Positions 29,001-44,000 of a stretch of DNA of 64,000 nt are shown piece after piece. The DNA comes from Apostichopus japonicus. Taxonomy: Eukaryota > Echinodermata > Holothuroidea > Aspidochirotida > Stichopodidae. The first letter of the stretch is position 1. Every line of letters starts with the position of its first letter. The notes under the pieces are model-generated. The model did not search any database. It saw nothing but the letters and a program-made list of their open reading frames with translations, and was not told the origin of the DNA. Location of the stretch: NCBI RefSeq assembly GCF_037975245.1, contig NC_092573.1, positions 17,470,265-17,534,264 on the forward strand, given 5' to 3'. The position numbers and the translations under genes were made by a program.

Positions 29001-32000
29001 TCCTCAGCTGTTCTTGCAATTAGCATATACAAGTCACTGCGAAGATTTTGCAAACATCAGCCTTTCTTAGCTTTCAGTTCCATGATGTAAGTAAACACTT
29101 GAAAATGTGTCATCCAAAATACAAAATTTGATTAATATGAAAAAAACTTTACTGTTGAACAAGTCAGAGGATCAAACATTTCAATTCTAACATATATCTT
29201 TTCTCAAAATCAGATGTTGAAGTAATTCTGGTCAGTCAACTGCTTAAAAAGAATGAAGTATTCAAAGAAGTCCCAAAGTTTTCAGAATATTTTGATGTTT
29301 GTCTGTATGTGTGTTTCTTTGCATCTGTAAATGTCCTTTAATTTTAAACAATAAGGAGAGAGGCATGCTAGTTGTGCCGTTATTCATAATGGAAATAATG
29401 AAATAATAATACTTTAAATTTACTCATTAAATGTTTCACTATTGTCACTATTAGGGTGTCACCTGAAAATGATATGAAAGTGTTATGTCTTGATTTAAAT
29501 CACGGCTGCCAACAATACCAGTATAAAAAACAAAGCATTGCTGGTCTTGAACAGAAAAAAACTTTGTCATTTTCTCAATTTTATTTTTGACCACTTTTAT
29601 GTAATAATTCTGCACAAGTATTAATAAACTAAAAATCGCAAGTATTAATAAACTAAAAATCGTATATATTGTGAAATTCTTTCATGACTTTCTGAAGAAT
29701 GATTCCATGGTTTCTTGTGAAGAATGCATCCATGTTTCCATGGTTTCTCGTAAAAGAATGCATCCATGGTGTCTTATCAATTTAAAATATGAGTGTAATC
29801 TGAAAACTGACAGGGAAGCTTCAAGAAAACTGTGAAGAGCAAAGAAATTGTTGAGTGGATGAGTTAGTCCTCTGCTGCACTAAATGAGATACCCTAAACA
29901 GTTGTGTTCATTGTTTCTTGATCAGGAGTGCAGTAGTGCAGCCCTTATATAATTTGGGGTATTGCATGTCAACCAAATTTAGAAAAATCTAAAATAAAAA
30001 GTTGAATTATCTATTAGTCTCCTAAGTTTATCAGAGGGAGCTTGTCGGTGAAATCTCTTCCCTTTTTGACCTTCACTGCCAATGTAGATGATCTGGATAG
30101 GGAGCGGACTCTCTGAATGGCTTCACGCACCTTCAGATAGACTCCAACTAGCTGTCCCTGGAAAACCCACCATCGCCTACAGACGTCCACGCAACTTACA
30201 GGACCTTCTTGTGTGTGCTGCTGTTCCACCTCTAACTTCTAAACCTACACCCATTCAGCATGGTACTTTCAAATGTGATTGTACTTCGAGATGCATCGTC
30301 TGCAACCATCACATTGTTGAATCCAATTCCATCACCAGCCACAGCACCCAACTCACACGCAATACTAAGGGTCACATCACTTGCACAACCTCTAATGCCA
30401 TCTAACTTGTAGAGTTTGCTTCATCCAGTATGTTTGAAACCAAAACCACCCTCAAGAAGCTGTTCTATGGTCACAGATCCACAGTCAACACCATGAAGAC
30501 TGAGACCCCGGTGGGGGAACACTTTAACCTTCCAAACAATACCATTAATGACATGTCCCTACAGGGGATTGAATCCTAAGGTAGCCGCCCTGACCTAGCA
30601 CGAATCAGCAGAGAGAGACTGGATGCAACGCCTTCGCACCATTCAACCTCATGGGCTCAACATTCAGGAAGGACATGACTATCCTTTCTTCTGCTCCCCC
30701 CCCCCCCCCTTTTCTATCTCACCTTGTTTCCCCCTCTTCTCATAGCTGTCTTCCACCTTTCCTACTCCACACTTTTCTGTCTTTGTCCTCCTTTAGTTAC
30801 TCCCAACCCCCTTCCCTTAATCCTCTCTTTGTCCCTCTTACAGTTTTTCTCCTACCTCTCCTCTTACCCCTGTTGGTTTCTTTCTTCTCTGCATCCCTTG
30901 TCTACTAATACTCTTACGTCTATCTCTTTTGTGTTCACCCTGCTCATTAGCCTGACTGTATTCTGTGTGTGTATTTGTCCCTTCTGTTACTGTAACTTGT
31001 CATTCAGCCCCTGAAGAAGATCCTGCTAGGATCGATAGGTCAGGCCCTCTCACCTTTTATACATTTTTTTTTATTTTGGTAGGTTCTTTGTGTTAACAGT
31101 ATCAGCTGCCATTTTATGCTACAAAATACTCACATTCCAGAGCCAAGATGAAAGCCTTCTGCAGGATGCCTATAAAAAGTAAGTATTTTTTCATTTTATT
31201 TGTACCATATTTTTGATGATTTAATTTTGGTTTTTACTACTGTATAATTTGGTGTAAATTATCATGTAATTTGTGTGAATCATCTACTACAGTGTCACAG
31301 TTTCACAAAGTTAGACTACCACTGTCGGCCTCAAGATTCATTTTGGAAGTCATTGTGATAGGCTTTCTTATTGCACTGGATGTTTAGAAGCTGTCGTACT
31401 TGGCAAAGTGACAAGAAACTTAATGAATTTTTTATATTTTCCTTACCACCAGACTTGTAGTGAGCAAGTACTTGTTTTCTATCATGGTTCAATTTATTCA
31501 ATTTATTTCAATCAATCAGTGGTAACAATCACACATTACAAAGAGATATGTTAAAACATGATAGCGAGAACATGAATGCTGACAATAGATGATATAAGAA
31601 TGAGTATTAAATCACAAAGAGGTAGAACATACAGTGAAAATATTATTTGAATGATTTAGGTATTAAATCACAAAGAGGTAGAACATACAGTGAAAAGATA
31701 ATTTGAATGATTTAGGTATTAAATCACAAAGAGGTAGAACATACAGTGAAAAGATAATTTGAATGATTTAGGTATTAAATCACAAAGAGGTAGAACATAC
31801 AGTGAAAATATTATTTGAATGATTTAGGTATTAAATCACAAAGAGGTAGAACATACAGTGAAAAGATAATTTGAATGATTTAGGTTTTAAATCACAAAGA
31901 GGTAGAACATACAGTGAAAAGATAATTTGAATGATTTAGGTATTAAATCACAAAGAGGTAGAAAATACAGTGAAAAGATTATTGAATGATTTAGGTTTTA

Positions 32001-35000
32001 AATCACAAAGAGGTAGAACATACAGTGGAAAGATTATTTGAATGATTTAGGTATTAATCACAAAGAGGTACTGTAGAGCATACAGTGAAAAGATAATTTG
32101 AATGATTTAGGTTTTAAATCACAAAGAGGTAGAACATACAGTGGAAAGATTATTTGAATGATTTAGGTATTAAATCACAAAGAGGTAGAACATACAATGA
32201 AAAGATAAATTTGAATGATTTAGGTATTAAATCACAAAGAGGTAGAGCATACAGTGAAAAGATAATTTGAATGATTTAGGTTTTAAATCACAAAGAGGTA
32301 GAACATACAGTGAAAAAATTATTGAATGATTTAGGTATTAAATCACAAAGAGGTAGAACATACAGTGGAAAGATTATTTGAATGATTTAGGTATTAAATC
32401 ACAAAGAGGTAGAACATACAATGAAAAGATAAATTTGAATGATTTAGGTATTAAATCACAAAGAGGTAGAGCATACAGTGAAAAGATAATTTGAATGATT
32501 TAGGTTTTAAATCACAAAGAGGTAGAACATACAGTGAAAAGATTATTGAATGATTTAGGTATTAAATCACAAAGAGGTAGAACATACAGTGGAAAGATTA
32601 TTTGAATGATTTAGGTATTAAATCACAAAGAGGTAGAACATACAATGAAAAGATAAATTTGAATGATTTAGGTTTTAAATCACAAAGAGGTAGAGCATAC
32701 AGTGAAAAGATAATTTGAATGATTTAGGTTTTAAATCACAAAGAGGGAGAACATACAGTGGAAAGATTATTTGAATGATTTAGGTTTAATCTCACAGAGA
32801 GGTAGAAATTACAGTGGAAAGATAATGGGGGAGTACTAAGAAGTATAACAAGAAAACTTGTGGAATAGAAGTCCTCAGAAGAACAAGGGAAACAAACAAA
32901 AGCCAAAAATCAAAGAAATGGAGTAAGAATTGACAAACTAAGAAAACAAAGGACACCTGCCCCACCCCCCACCCACCATTTACCCACATTGCTAGACTGC
33001 CTCAGCCTACCCACCATGTACCCACATTGCTAGAAAGATAAGATGGGATAAAAGACAAGAATGTTGCCTGTATTCATACTTGTCCTCATGTCATTCTTAC
33101 TTGATCCAACCTCTTGAGGAAATAAGATTTTCTTGTTTTTTTTTCTGTGACTTATTTTGTATGTTTATTGAATTCATAACTCCTGTTTGAAGGAACAGTT
33201 CATATGTAATGCGAAAGGCCAAAGGATCATCAATTTTGGAAAGGATTGCTGTTTTCATACTTCACTTGAAAATGAAAATACTGCCCTCTCTTTGGCTATT
33301 AAGTCAGACAACCAACAAGTCTGGAGTGTTTAAGCCACGAGGTATTGCAGTATGGAATTTCACAAATGAGAGCAGTGGTTATGTAGGATTAAAGGAAAGT
33401 TCACTTGGAATTAAAGAATCTATTTAGCAGTTGGTTAAAATCAATTGTTATTATGTATATGTTCCTTTAGGTCAGAAGGTAGATTGCCAAAGTAAGCTTT
33501 TGATTTGACCATGGAATCCAGTGGTCTCCTTTAGTGATATAGTTTTATTAGCTAGTTTGAATTGCCTCTGAAATACTCTAGATGAAAAACCCACCGCATT
33601 TTTGGGAGCCAGGGCCAAACCAACAACCTCCCAGATGGTTGGTTTCTTTGCTTCTAATTGCAGTTCCCATGCTATGGAACGCAAAAAGGACCACAACATA
33701 TGATGATGTTAATCATGATCTTATTTTATACGTTCATGTACTAAAAAACTTACGATCATGTACTAAACATATACGATGATGTACTAAAAAACTAAGATGT
33801 ACATCAAAACATATACGATGATGTACTAAAAAACTAAGGTGTCCATCAAAACATGCGATGATGTACTAAAAAACTAAGATGTACATCAAGATATATACGA
33901 TCATGTACTGAAAACTTGTGATGATGATGAAAAAGCGCAAGTTACAAAAAAGTGGCGTATGAATATCCATTATTGTCGTTTGAATACACGTATGAATATC
34001 TATACACATAGCTATTATTACAGCCAATCCTCAGGGATTATTACTCACTTCAAATTAATAATATAGTATGCTATCCATTGATTACAAAGTACCGTACCCC
34101 TAGGAATATCAAAGTTGATACCTAAGCCCCGCCCCTAATGGTTCTTAATGAGTTTATACTGAATATTCATACTCGTATGCATACGCCACATATGAATATA
34201 CATACGCGTATGCAGACGCCACTTTTTTTGAACATAACATTATTAGTACATGATCGTATTTGTTTTGATGTACATCGTACGTTTGTAGTACATGATCGTA
34301 TATGTTTAGAACATGATCGTATACTTTTAGTACATGATCGTATATGTTTGGTACATGATCGTAAATTTTTAGTACATGGTCGTGTATTTCTAGTACATGA
34401 TCGTAAGTTTTCAGTGCATGATCGTATAAAATTAGATCATCATTAACATCATCATATGTTGTGGTCCTTTTTGCGTTCCATACCATGCAACCCATATTTA
34501 TTGTCTGGAGTAAAAAGTTCAACAATCAAGTAAGTTCTTTTGGAGTATGTGGAGAATATGCTGGTAAAATTTAAAGGGGCTGAATGTCTCACTAGGGTAC
34601 TTCAATTCTATTGTTCAATCCTACTGTCAGTGGCTTCTTATTTCAACTGAACATCCGGTATGGTAACAATCCAGCCTAATTGTTAATGCCACAAGCACAC
34701 AGTATATATATGTAATAACTTTACCATCACTTTCTGCACACTATGGTGTGTACTCAGAAAAAAAGATCTATTACGCTACCTTTCAATATCGCAGCAGCCC
34801 TCTAATCACCGTTGCTCACGTCACTTATATTGGCATGGATGATATGATCATTTCTGGTAGAGTGTTGCTGGTACTTGAAAGTTGCACAAAATATACACTG
34901 CTGGTGTTACACAATGGTAAAGATTATTTTTAACGTAGCTGAACCTTGTAGTGACAAGGATCCAAATGATATTGTAGACTTTGTTGTTGTTATGATTCCT

Positions 35001-38000
35001 CATTACGGCTTGTTCTTTTGATCGTATCTGTTCATCTGTAGATTAAGTTTAGTCGGTGAGTCTCATTGTCTGTCTGTCTGTGCAGAGCATCATGTTTTGG
35101 TAATTAGTTTATGTCATGTTAGTGCCTCCTTGACAGTCTGCCAGAAGATAGGGAAAGGAGAGGACAAAAGAGGGGTAGGTCTTGCAAGCAAGCACATTGC
35201 ATATAGGAAAACATGCATGGTAGTTGGGAGGAAGAGAAAGGATAGAAGAAGTGCTGCACTTGACTTGTGTATCCCCACACCCCATCCCCTCCCTTACCTT
35301 ATAATCCTTGCTATGGACATCCATTTACAGTTTAACACAAAGGATGGTTTGGAAAATGCAATATTTTTTGTAACACAGTCAAACATTGCAGTATTTTGTT
35401 TCCAAGTGTGAACGCTCTTTTTATCTGTTCATGTGGAGCCCTATTATTTCCTAAAAGAAAGATAAAAGATTGTAACTTTTATAGCAACAAAAGACGATCA
35501 GCATAATATCAATTTCTGCTAAAAAGCAGGTTGCAAGTCATAAAATACAATTATGGATGCATGGCCAATAATTATACTGTTTATCGTTGTCACCACTGAC
35601 CAGCAATTCTTCATTAGCTAGATCATTGTGCGTGTGTTTTTATTTCAACAAGGTATATTATAATCACGTTAAAATGCATGCAGTATGCTAACGATTATTA
35701 ATACTTGGGATTCTGTTTTTCGCCGGGTTTTCGCAGTACTGGATTGGGTGGTAAAAATTGGTCTTTTCGTTTAAAACAGGTGCAGTGTCAACCAGCCCTA
35801 ACTGTTTTGAATTAAAAGTTGAACACTTACCTGAAGCAAAGAGAATATTAGCTACCGTGTAAAGTGTATCCTCAGATTCTCTTTAGCCTGATAGTTGGTA
35901 AGCCATTCTTGGCATTTTATACATTAAAAATAGAGGTACAAAAGGAGCCAATGAATAAATAACAAAGAAATAAGTGAGAGATTGATATATCATCTGAACT
36001 GACGCAAACCTTATCACGAGGAGCTTGACAATGGGTAGTTGTCATCAGCATAATATTGTTTATTATTTACATCAGCCATTTAAAGTCCTTTGTGTTATGG
36101 AATGCCCTAATTTTGTTGCGTTAACACCTAAAAGAAGTTTGGTTGTAGGTTTTACATGTTGTTCTTACAAATTGTTATTGTGCCTATATATCTTTTTACT
36201 GAATATTCATAACAATGATTTAAAACACTCTATTATCACAGTTAGTTAGGCATAAATTTATCAACAAAACTAACAACAGTAATTTTGACAACAAAAGAAA
36301 ATTTTTCCTTGGAATATATCCGAAGTTCACAAACAAACACGTCATTATGTATATTTGCGAAATAAGAATGTCTGTTGATGAAACCTCTAAAGTATCTTAA
36401 CCAACAATTTCCATAGTTACTCTCTTCATCTTGAGTGATAACATAAGAAATTGGGGGCATATTTCCTCAATCATATACTAAACATGATACTTCAAATATA
36501 TTTAGGTTAAGTGACTCTTGCATCAAATTGAGTAGTCATAAATATTGTAATGAGGGAAAGCAGCAGCCATTACATTTTTATCTTTGTATGGGACATCCAC
36601 GCCATGTTAGGAAAGTAGTTTGCAGACAGTTATATTTACGATACTTAAGCAACTACAAATGTGGGAGAAGCCAGGAAGGATATTGATTGGCTAATGAGAA
36701 AATAAATGTGAGGAGAAAGGCAACTGAGACTAGAAAAAAAAGATATTAATAAAATCATTGATCATTTTCTTGATACTTCAATCAATATTTCATCACTATG
36801 TAGGTCCTTTCTCTGACATCAAGTATTAATTTCCAATCATGGCATCAAAGTTGCACACTATTTTAAATTTTCCAATTTGTTTCTAACAGTTTTTGTTTTA
36901 ATAAAAAAAATGTGAAGATTAGTAAAAAAAAAAAATTGGTTACGGCTATTGATATTAATTTGTAACGACTTTCTTCGTATTTCTTTGGTTCAAACTAAAG
37001 TTCTATTAGATTTTCTGTATTTGTTGGTCTCACTTCCCAGAAGTCATGTCTCCAACTTTTTCTTTTCAAAATTAGTTTCTAATGATTAATACCAATGTGT
37101 GAATTGTTTGAGCATTAAAAATTGTTTGAGAACCAAATATGATCATCCATCCTTTGGTGGAAAAGTCTTGTAGCCTGTCTTAGTTGGATAATGAATATCT
37201 TATTTTGTGTTAATATATGCTGTACTGGGTAGATTTGGGAAAATTGCCGATCAAATTCAATAGGCTGCTTTAAAGAGAAGTCTACAGTAAAATTCATTTA
37301 ATACAAATCAGGAAGAGATAGTATAAATATAGGTTACAGCTATTTATATTAATTATAAAGCACTTTTGCTGTATTTTTTCCCCCGTCCAAACTAAGGTCT
37401 ACTAGGCTTTCTTTTGATTCCTTGCCGGAGGCAGAAGGAATCTTTGTGATGCTTATGGTGCGTGTGTATGTATGTGTGTGTGTGTGACACTTGCTTGTAA
37501 ACACCATAACTCAAACAGTTCATGGTGGATAAACATCACACTTGGTTGAGGACAAGAAGCCTATTCTTTTCTGTGAAATTCAATAGTCATTTGCCTTGTG
37601 AAGGTGTTTATCAGCAACTGGCAATCATTGGTGTTCTTAAAATATAATAAATTACTTCTACCTTCACAACACCTGATAACTAAAAGTTTGGAGTGATTTT
37701 TGTTCTTCTTTTGGCTTTGCCATCTTTCTTCCTTTTCTGCGATAATCTTTCATCCTTTGAATTGATGATCCTACCTCTAGCATCTTATAGCTGTAATGTC
37801 TACATCTAACAGGGCCGTGAAAACAGTATTAGGACACCATTAATTACACTAAAGCATGTTGTTATGGCAGAGCATGATAATAATTACAGTGTAACACCAA
37901 GGAAACATGAATGTATTCCACAGACGTCAGTAATGTTTTTATCTGTTCAGATAGTATAGTAATTAAACTTAAGGTAGCTGTTTTTGTAGTATAGTACAGT

Positions 38001-41000
38001 ATAGTATAAATATAACGTAGTGTAGTGTAGTAATTGTTATATTAGTAAAAGGATAATGTAGTTGTTTTTGTTTAGTCACGCCCTCTTATTTCCCAAACCT
38101 GCTGATTAGAGTACTCAAAACATGATTCAGTTGATCGCGTAAAGGCACCCTCCTAGATTTTCATTGCCAAATGAATGTTATTTTACATTTAATGAATGAG
38201 ATTGATCCAATTTTTAACGTTTTGTTTCCCAGACAATTTTCATGGCAGTATCAAAGACATTTTAAAAGCAAAGTTTGTAAATTTTCCAAATTGAGGGTGA
38301 TGTAAACATCTCCAATATACTGCTAATTTGCTAAACTTAGTTATGATCTCCAAACATTCATCACAGTTTGGTTAAACAAGGCGTGATTTCCCCTTGAACT
38401 TTTCAAGTTTGTTCAAAGAATTCCCAGTAATGCTGTCAATTTTTCCAATTATTTATTTATAAAATCAGCTTTTCTCGATTTAGGCTGATCAGCATTTCAA
38501 AATTTCAATTTTTATGTAGTTTTGTCTTTCAGACAAACATTTTCTAATTTTTTTATCTGTCCATTGACCTGTGATGAAGTTCCAATTTGTGTTCAAACAT
38601 AAGTAAAGAAAAAAAAAGCTTGCAAAGAAAAATCAAGCAAAAGAAGAGAAACTTACATGATATTGCCATGCTATGGCAAAAGAACTGACCCAGATTTGCC
38701 TATCTGTGTAGTAAGTTGTGTTCATAGTTTGATTATCATCTAAAAGATCAGATATGGAAGGGGCCTCAATACCAAGGGACCATGTCCACGGTGACTTTTT
38801 AGGCCTATCTTTAGCACTCAATGGTGGGTACCATTCTTTAGTGTAACCTTTCCAATTTGATTCACTCGTAGTTTGGGGCTCTTTTCCGAAAGTTTTGTCA
38901 TCAAGTGCAAGTCACGTTGCATTGACTTACAATGTCAATATGAAAGCAACTCTTATATTTTATTGGTAAAAAAATCTTGTATGCAGGTAAGAAGGAACCT
39001 CCAGGGTCAACTTGTGTTAGATATCGATTTACTTAGTGATCTGTTTTTGGAAAATGGAACTGGTCGTGGTTATTCAACTTTGGAAAATATAAGAACTCCA
39101 AGAGAAAGGAATTGTGATAGACACAGAGTTAATAGGCAGAGGAAAGGTTCTACTCTGTTCAGACTTAAATAGGGCAAAAGTTTTGACATTAAAAGAAACG
39201 GTGCAAGTTTGCTGCACAAGCTAACTGCTAAAGTTTTAAGTTGGAATAGTGTAGTACAGTATGAGTGTTGTGTAGCAGAGACCATAGAAATTCAACACAT
39301 ACTGTAGAATCTACTTCGGACCAGCTTACAACGATATGCTTTGCAAAGATTTGAAGGTCCCTTGCTCCATCTTGGTACACCTAAACCAATGGCTCACGCA
39401 AAGGGTGCCTACGTTATAGTAACAAGGTTTTCAATGAAATCCTGAATTTTCACATATATAGAAACACTTGATGCACCAGATTAGTAAATATAAACTTGAT
39501 GAAATGGATTACAACTCATGGCTATCTAGCTGCAACTTACACAGTTGTTCTAATTTTTTGGAAAAAAATCCTACCATATTCCCAAATATTGTACAACCTT
39601 ACGTTAGGCACTAAACTAGTTACATAGCTGCACAAAGCCTAGCCGTCTATATCGTTCATAATGCTATTTTTGATATAACCAAAATGTAGGTGAGATGGCT
39701 TAACAGAAATGTTTGGGCCCCTAGGGAACAGACACTGAATTGGAAAATATGTATGAATGGGCGCCAACAGTTTATGGAGGGCTCCAATCAGTGACCATAC
39801 AAACAGTAAAATAAAAGTAGAAACATGTTAGAAGAAAAAGGAAGAATCTATAAAAGGAATCAATTAACTTGAAAAAAATGTGTCCCTAAACCATAGATAA
39901 CGTGATGTTCCTCTTGTTCTTAAAATGTGCATGCCTTTATTGAAGAATGTTACAGTGACAATGTAACAAGGCATCATCGTAATAGTTGTAGGACTGCAAA
40001 CATTTGCTTGGAAGGTACAGAAAGGTCCGCCGTGTTGCATGTTAGGCTTCTATTAGCACTGTCAAATCAGCTAGGCCTAGGTGATACACTATAGGCCTTG
40101 GCTATATACTATATATTATCATAGGCGTACGAGGCGGGGGCAGGGGGGCAGACTGCCCCCCCATATTCCCAGAGGACAAGAAATTCGGGCAAAAGTCCTG
40201 AAAAATTTGGGCAGCCTAAGAGGAGAAAAAATATATATATATATAATAAATAAATATGCAGTAGCTTGCCCGAATCTTTTTCAAATTTTTGCCCGACAAT
40301 TCCGTGGAGAGTATTTGTGACATAAATATTAATATAGGTATAATGATTTTCTTTATTTAGCATCATGATGCCCGAATATATACGTGTAACACCACCGTAA
40401 GCGTAGCTCATCTGGGCTACCACGCTTTTTGCCCTATCGCCCAAAATTATTAACAGGGAACGCCACTCACAATCGTGGTGACATGCATGCATGGAGATTA
40501 GCGTAGCTCATCTGGGCTACCACGCTTTTTGCCCTATCGCCCAAAATTATTAACAGGGAACGCCGCTCACAATCGTGGTGACATGCATGCATGGAGATTA
40601 GCAGTCTCTGAAGTGAATGACTACAAGTCTAAAACGATCTTAAAAAATATACTGTCCTATTTTTCCCCCTTCAAAGTGATGTTACCATTTTTTCTTCTTC
40701 TAATTTACCAAATTTTTGGGAAGTGTAAATTTCTAAAACTTGAGATTATAAAATAAAGAATGTTTAGATGAAACTTGCAAGGCTTCAGAAGTGCCATTTC
40801 CGGCAATCTGAGAGGCATTTCTTGCCAAAAAATTTCTTGTACACTACGCGCCAACCGATGGTGGCGCTCCGCTTAGATAGTGTCACGGGAACTTTCGGGC
40901 ACAAAAGTTTCTGCCCCCCCGAACTGAAATGGTCCCGTACGCCTATGTATATTATATTGATGTGATGTCCACAATTTTGACAACTTCCTAACGTACTGTA

Positions 41001-44000
41001 ACAATTGTTTACCCCGAGGTCTGTATCTAACAGTTTGGTTTTACATACATTCAGGGAAAGATGCTATTTTCTTATTTCCTCTTCACATGATTAAGCTTTT
41101 GAGCATGATATAAATGCATAAGTGTCAAAACATATGTATAATTTATGCCATATTGTGATCTTCTTGAAGAAAGAAGGCTGCTTCAAAGTTCAAACACTTA
41201 ACAACTGAAAGCTCAAAGGTTGAACATCTTGCAGAGGCTCTGTGGTAAATTTTCACGTGCTCCTTAGTCTATTTACCTGTTTAATATAACGTCAAAGCAG
41301 TTGCTTGATTTGTCGTCTGAAAATTGGTGAATTCATGCAGATCTATAAAATAAAAAATTAACCTAGACATGCATGGGTGAGCTTAAGAGTGGATTTAAGA
41401 AGGTATTGACTCATTTTTAACCAATGCTTAACTTTTAAGAACAGTAGCTAACTTGCATAGTCAAAATTGGGATATTTCTGAAAAGAATTCATGACTTTGT
41501 TATAGTTTATGTGAGAACGAAAACTTGATAAAGTGCTTCAACGGCACTGGATTTGTTATTAAGTATCAAATAGTATTTTACAATCGACCAAAATCAAAAG
41601 CGAAGCGGTTTTAAATTATGAGGAAAACAAACCTAATGACACTTTCCACTCTTAAATTGTGTCTTATCACTGAATAAAAAGTAAGTTTGTTGAAAGATCC
41701 TTGCCGTTGATAACTTCCATAGACGAAGATCACTTCTGCTTACTTTACACCTTTTGAAGTTGGTTATAATGTTTGATATTTTTGAAAATTTTATGATGCA
41801 TAAGGATTAATTAAAAAATATATGATCCGTCTGTCTCCAATAACCGCGATACCCACGATTCATTACTGAGGATTTACTAAGATTTATACTTCATGCATGA
41901 ATTAGACCATAGCTTTATAGGTGCCTTTTATTTTGAAGGCAGGTGACACTGATTCCTTCTGAAGCAGAAATCAGGGTTTGACTCACAACTCGTGACAGGT
42001 TTGATTATCAAACTAAGACACTTTCTTTCCGTTGGAAGATCGATGAGCTTATTTTGCTTTATGGCGAAACTTTGGTTCAATCGTCAACACATAATCATGC
42101 ACACACTATTAAAATAAAAGTATAGAGCAAACTTGACAAATGTTATCAGAATTAAACTACCTCTTAATGCTAACTTGAAATGAAACTAGTTAGACACGTT
42201 ATTAACAAGTGAACAACATTGTGATTTTAATTTTACTCCACTCCTCTCTTACCTGTCTCGACTCTACAATTTTGCACCTTCCCTGATCTACTTAACCCTA
42301 ATAATTAGCACTGCATGCCCCCCCCCCCCGACCCTCCTCAGGTCATTGCCCATCACCTCTTACTTTTGAATCTATACCATTCTCAGTATAGAAGTCTATA
42401 CTTGTGAGTTCTTCCTTTCATTTGAAATAAGGTTTTTGAGACGTTTTCTGTGTTTTGGAACTTCATCATGTACAAGAAGTCTTCAATTTCAATGGTGCTT
42501 TACTATCCTTTGACTTTTTCAAATGTTTTATATTTTTAATCCTGATCTGATTTTGGTATATTAGCAGTATAAAAAAAACTTGATCACAGTCTAAATGTTG
42601 AAAACAATGATAGGGCAGATTAGAAAATAGACAGTTTTCATCTCCTAGTGTTACTATTACAACATATGCCTTGGAAAATGGCAGCCCCTTGACAAGATTT
42701 TTTAAACCAGAATATCTTTAAAATGGAAATTTTCCTTAGAGTATTTGGCACAAGATCTCTATTTCTTAAATTTTATTGCAAAGGTGAGGTTCTCCCTGTC
42801 AATTTAAATTATTCTATGGCATTGGGAAGTTGAGAAAATGTATCAGTTAAATTAAGAATATATATATATAGAGATATTAACGTTAGAATAATATTTCACC
42901 ATATGTAACCAAATATTATTTGCCGTGCCAATCAAATTTCTGATTAAATCATACAAAAATACTGAAAATCTTAAGAGCTATAAAATGGAACAATAAACCA
43001 GATATGACTGAAGGGCTTTGTCATGTAAACTAACAAATTTAACATTGCATTTGGTTTTCCTGCAAAATTTTGAAATTATCCTCCAGAGTCAGGAAAGTGG
43101 TTCCATATAAATGGCATTATAATTTATGACAAGGTTTGTATTAAGATATTTAATCATTTCCTGTTTATTATTGATGCAACAATAAAGTAAATGCTATATA
43201 GCTATATATGAAATGGACCAAGGTATGATCGGTGTAAGATCCATTAATTTAAGGACCATGCAAAGATAATTGCAGTCACGTAGTAATTGAAGACAGACGA
43301 GCAAGTTGGTAATCAATATGAATTAACCGGCAACGGGTCACACCAAAAAATTAAAGTACATTAATATGATGCAGAGACCAGTTTAGATTCATCTGTGTTG
43401 AACAGGTTTATAGATAAGCTGTCCTCCCTTGATGAATGAATGCTTTTGGAGCATAAAACCATGAATAGGTTATTCCAACATTAGTCACACAAATCTGTCA
43501 AGACAAGAGTGTAACCTTTATAGCAGCTCTGTTTGGTTTGATTTTTGTCAAAAAATATTGACAATTGTTTGAATACAGAAATCCCACACTTAATGCAGCA
43601 AATAATGAAAAAGGAAGGGGAAAACAAACAAACAATTTCTGATTACCATGCTCACATTTCTGGCAACTTGCAAATGCAAATCTGCTTCAAATCAGATTAA
43701 TGCAATTTAATCAACAATTATAAAGCCGACCGAGTATTACTCAAAAGAAGATTCCTATTGGCAAGACGTAGACCTCTGTTTCTTTTCTTTCTTTTTGTGT
43801 ACTAAGTGAAGACATAATGAATGAGCAGTTAATAAATTCAATGCAATGCATTTAGTATCACCTGATTTTGCTTGAGTAACATGTGCAGTGAGTGTTACTC
43901 TTTGTTGTGTGCAAGATAGACCGTGAAATTAACCTTTTAAAAGGCATAGCTGGTGGTTTTTCAACATCCTCTAATCCCTTCATTCATGTAACATTGAATA

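Larger units (their letters stand above)
30085..31060 (+). mobile_element. 5'-truncated Penelope-like element
   Basis: Coding remnants (30163-30660) match the C-terminal part of Penelope-like elements: a YRRPRNLQDLL block, a Cys-rich segment (FKCDCTSRCIVCNHHIV), then GIY-YIG-region blocks (TKTTLKKLFYGHRSTVNTMK, ETPVGEHFNLPNN). A C/T-rich non-coding 3' region follows, and then a hammerhead-like motif at 31011-31044. The reverse transcriptase is absent, so the element is truncated at its 5' side. It ends close to the splice acceptor of the exon at 31083. Confidence 0.82.
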
